Origin: a bacterium
GTDB lineage: Bacteria > Verrucomicrobiota > Verrucomicrobiia > Limisphaerales > UBA11358
DNA length: 36,739 bases
Direction: 5' to 3'
Assembly: GCA_021813325.1 (NCBI GenBank)
Contig: JAKALA010000042.1
Location: 1-36,739, forward strand
The notes under the pieces are model-generated. The model was not told the origin of the DNA, did not search any database, and saw only the letters and a program-made list of their open reading frames with translations. Positions 24,756 through 33,900 of the stretch are shown here, piece after piece (position 1 is the stretch's first letter; each line of letters starts with the position of its first letter). A program made the translations under genes and the position numbers.

Positions 24756-24875
24756 TTTGGCGGGCCGCCAAACACCGCCGGCCAGCGGCCGGCGCTCCCC
24801 AACTGCGAAGTTTGGGGTTAACCCAAGGCTTGATTACCGCGTGACGCGTTGATGCCGGCCGGCATTGCGGCCAGC
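24756..24875. repeat. Cluster of GC-rich palindromes
   Basis: Several short palindromes follow closely: TTTGGCGG/CCGCCAAA at 24756-24772, CGCCGGCC/GGCCGGCG at 24776-24794, and GATGCCGGCCGGCATT near 24851 with a further inverted GGCCAGCATC. The stretch 24581-24958 has no gene, so these REP-like structures and the hairpin above are all it holds. Confidence 0.45.
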
Positions 24876-24958
24876 ATCGTCAATTCGGGGAATCCATTTG
24901 GCGGCTTGAAAGCGGCGCAAAATGATTTCCACCGGGCGTAGTCGCAAACCCAACCGGG

Positions 24959-27900
24959 TTACTGTTGCAACAGCCGGTAAAACACGTTGGGATGCGTGGC
25001 GTCAATCGGCAGGCTGATGACGCCGTTGGTCTGGGTGTAAATCAGCAACGGCTGCCACGCCGCCGGGTTGGCGAGGTTCGTGTTGAACAGAATCTGATAA
25101 TTGGCACCCAGCTTGCCAAACAGGTTCAACTGCCGCTGACCATTCGCATACAAAGCTTGCAATAGCGGCTCACCCTGCACCACCGCAACCGTGCCCGGAT
25201 GAAGAATGAAGTTTTGATAAAACGCGCCGCCCGGCTTTTGGGCCACCAGATTGGTCAACGTCAGCGGAATAAAAGCCGACAGCGCGTTGGTGTGCGCCGT
25301 GAAATGCAACTGGAAAACCTGCTGTGTGCCGGACAGGAACTGCCCGCTGACCGTCCCGAGGGCAATGAGCAGGTTGGTCCGCTGATCGGTCAAGGTCGCC
25401 GAGGCAATTTGCGGCGCTCTGGCCAGCAGACTCCAATTGGTCAGCCAGTATTCATTTACCGGCACCGAGAGCAGCAAATTGGTAACGCCGGCATTGGATG
25501 CGAGGAACACAGGCAGGCTCGCGCTTTGTCCGCCTTCGAGGTTGGTCGAACCGATGCCCAGCTCCAGATAATCCAGCACCACCACGGCAAAAGACTGGGT
25601 GGTGGACAATGGCGGATTGCCATTATCAGCCACGATCAAGGTGAAATGGTTGGTGGTATCCGCCAAAGCCCGCGTGGGAGACCAGCGGAAGATGCAGCTA
25701 TTGGTGGTGACCAGCAGTTCCGCATGGCTGTCGGCGCCGGGAGCGAGGCTGTAGCTCAACAGATCGCCGTTCGGATCGGTGGCATCCACCCGGAACGAGA
25801 CCGTGCTGTCCGGCGAAACCACGAAGTCGTTAATCGGCGGAACCACGGGGGCGACATTCGTCGTATCATGCACCCAGCTCATGGTCACCAGGTTTGTGCT
25901 GGTGTTGCCGGCCAGATCCTGAATTCCTGCCAGGTTCAAAGTGAGCTGGTAGGTGCCCAGGGGCGCGGTATAAGCCGACAAATTGCCAAGAACAAATGTG
26001 TTGCTGGCATAGTAACTTAACGTCGGCGTAAAGGCATTGCTCCCGTTGAAGGTGATTACAAAGTTGGTCGCCGCAAGCGTGCTGGGATTGATGGGCTTTG
26101 AGAACGTCACCGGTATGCTGCCCACCGCCGAATACAAAGGCGTGGAGACCGGCTGAAAGACCGCGCTGGGCGGCACAATGTCGATGAACAAATTGAAATA
26201 GGCCGGCGACGACACGTTCCCGGCAATGTCCACCGCCGTTGCCCGCAGCCGGTGCTGACCTTGAATGGTAAAGTTCAACGCCGCGCTGAAATTGGTTCCG
26301 TTCACGATGGCGGCACCGAGATCGGTGTCCGAGGTCTGATCATACACCCGCACGGTGAGATTGGTGGTGCCCACCTTGCCAGACAAGGTCACCGCCGAGC
26401 TGGCGGTAATGCCGTCCGTGCTGGAAATACCGAGGTCCGGAGTGATCGCCAGTTGCGTGGGCGCATCCGGCGTGGTCAGGATCATCGTCCAGCTTTCGTT
26501 GGTGGAGCCGGAACCGGCGTTGCCTGCCAGGTCACTCAATCCGGCGGCATTCACCGTCAAAGTGTAAGTTCCTGCCAAGCCTTGCACCCAGCTGATGTTC
26601 CCAATGATGAAATTGGTCGGACTAGTTTGGGTGACGGTCGCCTGGCTGGTGATCAAGTTGGCACCGCCATCGCGTGTCAGGGTGAAGTCATGATAATCAA
26701 AGGTGGCCGGATCGATCGGTCCGGAGAAACCGATGCTCAGAGACTGCACCACGATGTTGCGCGGATTGGTGGTCACCGGTTGCAAGGTCGTGATCTTGGG
26801 ACTGGTGGTGAGCATGGTCCAGTTCACGGACTGACTGCCGGTTCCGGTCAGCCCGCCAGTATCTTGAACATTGGCAGCATTGACGGTCAGGACATAATTT
26901 CCTTCGGCACCGGTCAATTCCCCCAGCCCGCTGATCACATACGTGCTGCCCGACTGCTGCGCGACCGTTACCGCACTGCTAATCAAATTGGCTCCGCCGT
27001 TCACCGTCAAATTGAGCGCGTGGTAATCAAACGTGGAAGCATTGATCAGCTTGGACAAGGTCACCGTCACGCTCGTCACCGGCTGGTTGCGCGGATTGGG
27101 CGTGATGGCAGAAATGCTTTGGACCACGGGCGCCACATTGCCTTTGGACCACTGCGTGGCAGCAGACACGTCGCCCGCCGGATTGCCCCAGAGGTCCAAG
27201 ATATTCGCACCGCTCACGGTGAGTTGATAATTCCCATCCGCAGCCGTGTAGTTTTGCAATCCCGTGAGCGAATAGGTGGCATTCGAGACAAGCACCAGAC
27301 TGAGGCTGCTGCCATCGGTGATCAAATTCGCCCCGCCATTGCGCGTAAGACTGACCGCATGGAAATCAAAGCTGGAAAGATCGATCGGTTCGGAGAACAC
27401 CACATTCACTGCCGAAACCGCGCCGCTCTGCACAAACGGCGTCACCGGTCCAACTTGTTCGATGGCCGGCGGAACCGTGTTGGTGGAATGATAAACCAAC
27501 GTATAACTGCCCGAGCCCGCCCAGTCAAAAAGGTGAACCAAATCCTCGCGGATGGCCCCCGTGATCGCCGCCGGGAACGTGCGGTCCGTGGTCCAGGCAT
27601 TATTGGTCAAGGACAGCACCTTGCCATCGGAACGGACGACACTGGCCAGGATGAAGCCTGCGCCCGGATCCGGCAATTGAATGTAATTCCAACCATTGCT
27701 GACCGTGGTGGTCAGATGCACTTGAAGATGTCCCGCCCCCGCCGGACCATCGAAGACGCCGTTGGTAACGACATTGACCGGCGCCGTGCTGCCATCGCTG
27801 AGATAGAGGATATCCGGCATATTTTGCGGATCAGGGATGTCGTTCACCAGAAAATCCGGCACCGCATCATCCGTGTCGCGATTGGCCAGCACCCGATGGG

Positions 27901-30900
27901 TCAGCTCATGAATTTCGACGCTATTGATCAACGAAGTGTTGGTGCTGCCGAGATCATCCACATGCTCGAACGTGGCGTTGAAGGAAACAAACTTGCCCTG
28001 CAATGATGACAACATTTCCCAAGTAACCACCTTGGCGTTGCCCGGCGCAATGTCACCCAGCTTCGCTTCGAGGGAGGGACTGACGGGCTGGTCACCGATC
28101 ATCGTGCCGATGATGCTGAAATCGATGAGCAGGCCCTTCTCGTTATCTACAATCTTCGGCTGGCCCGAGGTGATTTGGAAATTATGCGCGCTGCCCGCCC
28201 CCACATTTTTCACGATCAATCCCAATGCAAACGGCTCCGAAGGTTCGATCTGCGGCGTGAACGGATCATCCGCGTAAACATCGCGTTGCTGGAAGTAAAC
28301 CAAATTTAGCTTCGCATCGGGATAGACCGTGATGGGCGACGACAACAGCGGCACGGTCACAAGCTGGCCGCCGTCGTTATACGAAAGCGTGCCGCCGATT
28401 TGATAGGTAGCCGGCGCATTGGGAGCGGCGTCGGTCGTCGGAATAAACGTGTAAACCGCCGAGCCGGTGCCGCCACCATTCAGCGTGCCGGTGCCGTCCA
28501 CCGCCGACATGCCGGTGACCACCGGTCCTTCGGTCAGGAACTTGTCCGAGGCCGCGCCATTCGTGGCGTCGCGGAAATCCAGGTTCACTTGAATATCATT
28601 GATGGCGGTGGATCCGCCGTTGTCAATTTCCAGCGTGCCCTTGAACACGGTGCGCGTCATGACCACGCTTTGCTCGATGCGCAGACGGACATGCGCGCAC
28701 ACGCCCTGCGTGGTGTTCAGCGGTTTCATGCCCGTCACCAGCTTGGAATATTGCGGGGCCATGAACATCCCCACATTTTCCGCCAGGGATTTGGATTTAG
28801 TCGTCCCGGGCGGCGGCTTTAGCGAAGACGTGGTGTTTCCGCTGCAATCCGTTCCGGCGATGTAATAGGCCGTGATCACCGGCGCGCTGTTCACGTAATA
28901 ACTGCCGGTGGGCAGAATCGGCCAAAGCCCGAAATCAGGACTACCCGCACCGGCGCTGGCGGATGGCAACGCCGGCAACGGATAATTCTTCAGCAGATAA
29001 CAAATGCATTCCGGCAAGGCCGGCAAAAGACTGCTGGCCGCCCCGGCCGCGCCGCCCAGAAGCGCGCCGCACGCCCCGGCAATGGCCGCCTGCTGGCAGG
29101 GATTCAAATCCGCGCCCACGCACGAAAGATAAGCCGCAATGGTGTCGCAGCTCCACGACACGAGGTTTTCGGTGCCGGCCAGCGTCTTCAAGCTTTGCAG
29201 ACAATCCCAGGCATTCTTGCCGGTGCAAATCACTGAAAGGTCAACCGAACGTTGCTCCAACTTGTTATTGGGACCACAGACGTAGTAATACTCCACACCC
29301 AATGGCAAGCTAGGCAAACATTCACTGACGGACAAATTGCATCCATCATTCCCTAGGATCACGCGGTCGCCCTTTTTGGCGGCGGCTTTCACATAAGCCC
29401 GCGCGGCCGCCGTGGAACGCAGTTGAACCGTGACCGGAATGGTCACCGAAGCTTTGGCGGGAATTTGATCCACGACATCCACCAACGGCTGCACCAGATA
29501 ATCCGGGTCATTTGGCACTGTGACTTTGACGCCGTGGGCCGCGATCAAGCCTTCATTGGTCAGCTTGATTTCAAACTGGGAGACCTGGCCCGGCGTCACG
29601 ACCAGCAACACTTTGGGCTGCTCCACCACCACGTTGGGCACCGGCACCTCGGTTTCAAACACCGTTTCCAAAACCACCTTGTAATTGTCCTGCACCTCGG
29701 TGGGCACCACGCTCCACTGGTAGGAAACCAACTGCCGCGGCAGGAAGGCTTCATTGGTCGAAATCGTCCCGGCCACCACGGTCATGGTGCCGCGGTATTG
29801 ATTATGTTTATCCGCCGAGGCGTCCACCGTGTAGGGGCCTTCGGGCAGGGCGGAGAAATAGACGATGCCGTTGGCATCGGTGTTAGTGCTGGTGACGACG
29901 TGTCCATCAAACGCGTCGCGCACCGTCACCACGGCGTTGGTCACCTTGGGGCCGCCGGTGACGTAGTAGGTGTAATCATCCGTGGTGGTGACCTGCAAAT
30001 CGCCTGTGGCATCGGACATCGCGCGGAATTGGTAGGCGATGTTGACGCCGATGTTTTGATTGGCGATGGCAATGTTGCCCGAGTAAATGCCCAAGGTCAT
30101 GCCCAACGCGGGATTCAACACCAAGGTCACCGTCGCCTTGCCGCCGGCGGGAATGGATGGGATCACTGCGGGCGAACCCAGGCTCATCCAGGACAGCGAA
30201 GGAATTTGCACCGTCAAATCCCCGCTGCTGGCGCCGCCGTTGTTGATGACATCAAACGAAACCAGCGTTTGCTGTCCCAGCGTCATACCACGATTCAAGT
30301 AGCCCGGATTCACACTGAGCTGCGCCACCAGCGGCACCACCGAGACATTGAACGGCACCGTCACCTGCGCGCCTTCGCTCGAGGTGAAGGCCGGCGTGAA
30401 TTTCCCGTGGGCCGACTGGCTCAACGCGCTCATCAAAGTGTAGGCCACGGTCAACGTTCCTCCCGCCGGCAGCGTTTGGTTGGTGAAATCAAATTGCGCC
30501 GACAGCAGACCCTGCAAATCGGGCACCACCGCCGCCAACCCGGTGAGCGCATGGTCGGTAAGATTGCTCAGAACAATCTGGCCCGTGGACGCCACATTGG
30601 GCAGCAGTTGCAGCGTAACCGCCCCCGGCGACGCCTGCATGCCCAGCAGAGTGAAGTTCATCTGTGGCGGCACTTGCGCGACATACGGATAATCCGCGCC
30701 GACCGTATAGTCGCCCGCCTCCGTGCTCAACGGCTGGAAGGTGTAAGTGAAATTGCCCTGCGCATCCGCCACGACATTGAAATAGCGGTGGGCATCATTC
30801 ACCTGCACATCCAATTTCGCCGTGCCGCCCGGAACCGCACCGTTGTTGGCGGTGTAATAGACGCGGCCGGAAAACACCACGGGCGTGCCTTGAGGCGCCA

Positions 30901-33900
30901 CGGCAGGCGTCACATTCGTGACCACGGCGCTGTAAATCGGATTCAACGTGATTGATTGCGGTGAAATCAGCGTGTTGTTTTTTTTATCCAGTTCCACCAC
31001 ATCGTTGTGGCCGTCGGCCACCACTTCCAGCCAGTAGGTTCCGGGAACATTGGGAACATAAAAACTGAGCTGATTCGTGTAATTGGCGCCAATCGGAAGC
31101 GGCGTGGCATTCGTCACAATGCCCACCAGCGTGGCGTTCTGGCCCAAATTATCCGTGGCCAGGTAAACATAATCATACCAGAGATTATTGGTCGGCTGTC
31201 CCGCACCGTAATTTCCTTCCAGCCAGTTCACCGTAATTTTGGAACCCGTCAGCGCATTGGTCGGTCCGCTGATGGCAATGGGCACCAGGTCGGGTTGATA
31301 CACATCGGAAATCGTCAGCGGAATCGCGGCCGAATTAAAACCAGTGGCCGAAGCCGACAGCGTCACTGATTCCGGTCCGGTCTGTTTGCCGTCCAGAATT
31401 CCCGACACCGTAAACGTGGCGCTCGCCTGGTTCAGCGGCAGATTGACGGTTGCGGGCAAACTGATAATGCCAGTCGGGGCGGCACTGAGGTTCACGGTCA
31501 GCGCATTCGTCGGCACCGTGTTTCGCGTAATCGTCACCAGCACGTTGCTGCCTTTGGAAAGCGTGGGGTTCGGCACGCTCAAGGAAAGCGTCGGGCCATT
31601 GATGTCCAGCACCTGTAATGTGCTTGAAGCTGCGCCCGCAGCCAGGGCTATGCCTCCCGGACTCAGTGGCGTGGCGGTAAGACTGGCAATTTGCGTCCCG
31701 GTAGAAAGGTTGTCATTCCCCACCGCGATATTGAACGAAACCGAAGCCGTGCCGGCGGGAATCGTTACCGTATTCGGCAAACTCACCACCGGGCTGTTCG
31801 CCACAGTGAGTTTCACCGTCTGGGCGCTGCTGGTCACCGGCGAACGCGTCACCGTGCCTTGGGCGGCGGAGTTTCCGGCGCCTTTATTGACAGTCGGGAC
31901 CGACAATGCCAGGTCAAGCTGCACAGTATCCACATTCAAAACATCCATGATGGCCGAAACGGAATTAAAGCCGGCGGCAATCGCCGTCACCCGGGCCCGG
32001 CGCGTGTCGCTGATGACATGATCCGGAACCGGCGTCACGGTAAACGTGGCGCTGGCCTGCCCGGCGGGAATGATCACGCTGGCCGGCACAGTCAGGGCGC
32101 TCACGGTATCACTGACCAGATTCACAGTTAAAGGCGTGCTCCAGTTGACGCTGCGTGTGATGGTTCCAATCACCACGCCTGAACCGGCGTTTTCATTCAC
32201 GGCATTGGTGTTAAAGGTCAGCGCCAAAACGGCAAGGTCATCGAGTTGAATGGTCAAAGGAGCGGAAGCTGTGGCATAGCCCGCAGCCGCGGCCGATACC
32301 GTTTCCGCTAGGCTGATGCCTGCAACGTGATGGTCGATCACGCTGAGGTAAAAACTCACCGCGCTCTGTCCAGCGGGAATGATCACCGACGAAGGCAGAC
32401 TCAGATTGGTGGTTGTCGCTGTGGACAGAGCAACATTAAGCGCCGCTGAAATATCCCCGCCGCGAACGAGAGTGGCGAGCACCGCGTTGGTTCCGGCACT
32501 TTCTGAAACAGAGCTTTGGCTCAGAGCGAGCTGCAGGGTCGGAGCAATCGTCATGGCCTGCGTGGAGACAAGGCTGTTGTTCGTGTAGGAAGGCTCGTAA
32601 AACGCCTGGCCGGCGTTGGCCTGAACCACAATCCACTGCTGGCCGGAGCTGAACGGCGGCAGTGTTACGGTTTGCGTCACATTGGTGGACTGTCCGGCGG
32701 CCAGATCATTGGTCAGCACAAACGAGCCCAGCAACTGCCCGGCGCCCGCCGCGTTGGAACTGGAGAGAAACACACGATCATACCAGGGACTGACCGCCGG
32801 TCCCGTGCCCGCGTTGACGTCCGTCCACGAGATTTGAACAGCCTCATGAGCGGCGGCGGAAACTGGAATCACCAGGTTGGTGACCAACAAATCGGGATAC
32901 GGCGTCAGCGTGGAATTCACGGTCAGCGAATTGGTGTTGTTGCTTTCGCCCGTGCCGCTCGAATTGTATTCAAACACGTTGTTCCAACTGTCGGCTTGAA
33001 TCGTGATTTGCAGATTTCCCACGCCGGCGGCTCCGTCCGGCAACGTGAACGCGTATTGCCGGCTGGCGGATTGGCCGTTCGTAAGCGGTGACGCGGCCGC
33101 GTCATAGTTCAAATCAGCATTTACCAGCGTTTGGAGGGTGCCCAGGTTCACCACCGTGATGCGGTCGCGGAACAGCTTGCTCACGGTGCCGGAACCGCTG
33201 TTCGTATCACTCCAAGTGATGCCAACGACGCTGCCGGATTTTACAACCGCGTTGGTCACCGCCAAGCCGGCGACTTGCAGATCCGGATAGGCCGCCAACG
33301 TGTTGGTGACGGTCATCACAGCGGTATTGTTCGTCAGAGCCGAACCGGTTCCATTCGCTTCATACTGATTTTGATAATAATTCGCCGTGACCGACACCTG
33401 AATCGGCCCGGCGCCCGAAGCGCCGTTGGGAGTGGCAAACGAATAATTACGCGGAATGAAACCGCCGCTGGCAATATTACCGTAGATGGAGGGATTGTAA
33501 TAAACGGTGGTATCCAACAATTTCTCGCCGGTGTTGAGGTTGCTGACCACCACGCGGTCATACCAGTAGGTAAACGTATCGCCAACGCCCGAGTTGGTGT
33601 CGGTCCAGGCAATCGCCAGAGGCGAACCGGAAATGAAATTACCAGTTACCGCCAGTTGCGAAACTTGCAAATCAGGCGCGGCAAACGTGGTAAAAGTGTA
33701 ATCCCCGGAAAGTGTTTCATTCCCGGCGGCATCCTTGGAATGAACGCGGTAATGATATGTGGTGAGCGGGGCCAAATTATACACCGTGACGCCATGGGCG
33801 AGCACGCGTTGAGCATTCAAACTGGAAAACGCCCCATAAGCCGTGGTTGGCCCATATTCGACTTGAGAGGTGGACGCTTCGTCGGAATTCCAAGTGACGA

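Noticed and set aside
26252-28006. Long plus-strand open frame of 584 codons antisense to the giant gene
   Set aside because: It and the similar frames at 29423-30955 and 33131-33928 are shadows of codon bias in the minus-strand gene: Arg/Gly/His-rich with no recognisable domain.
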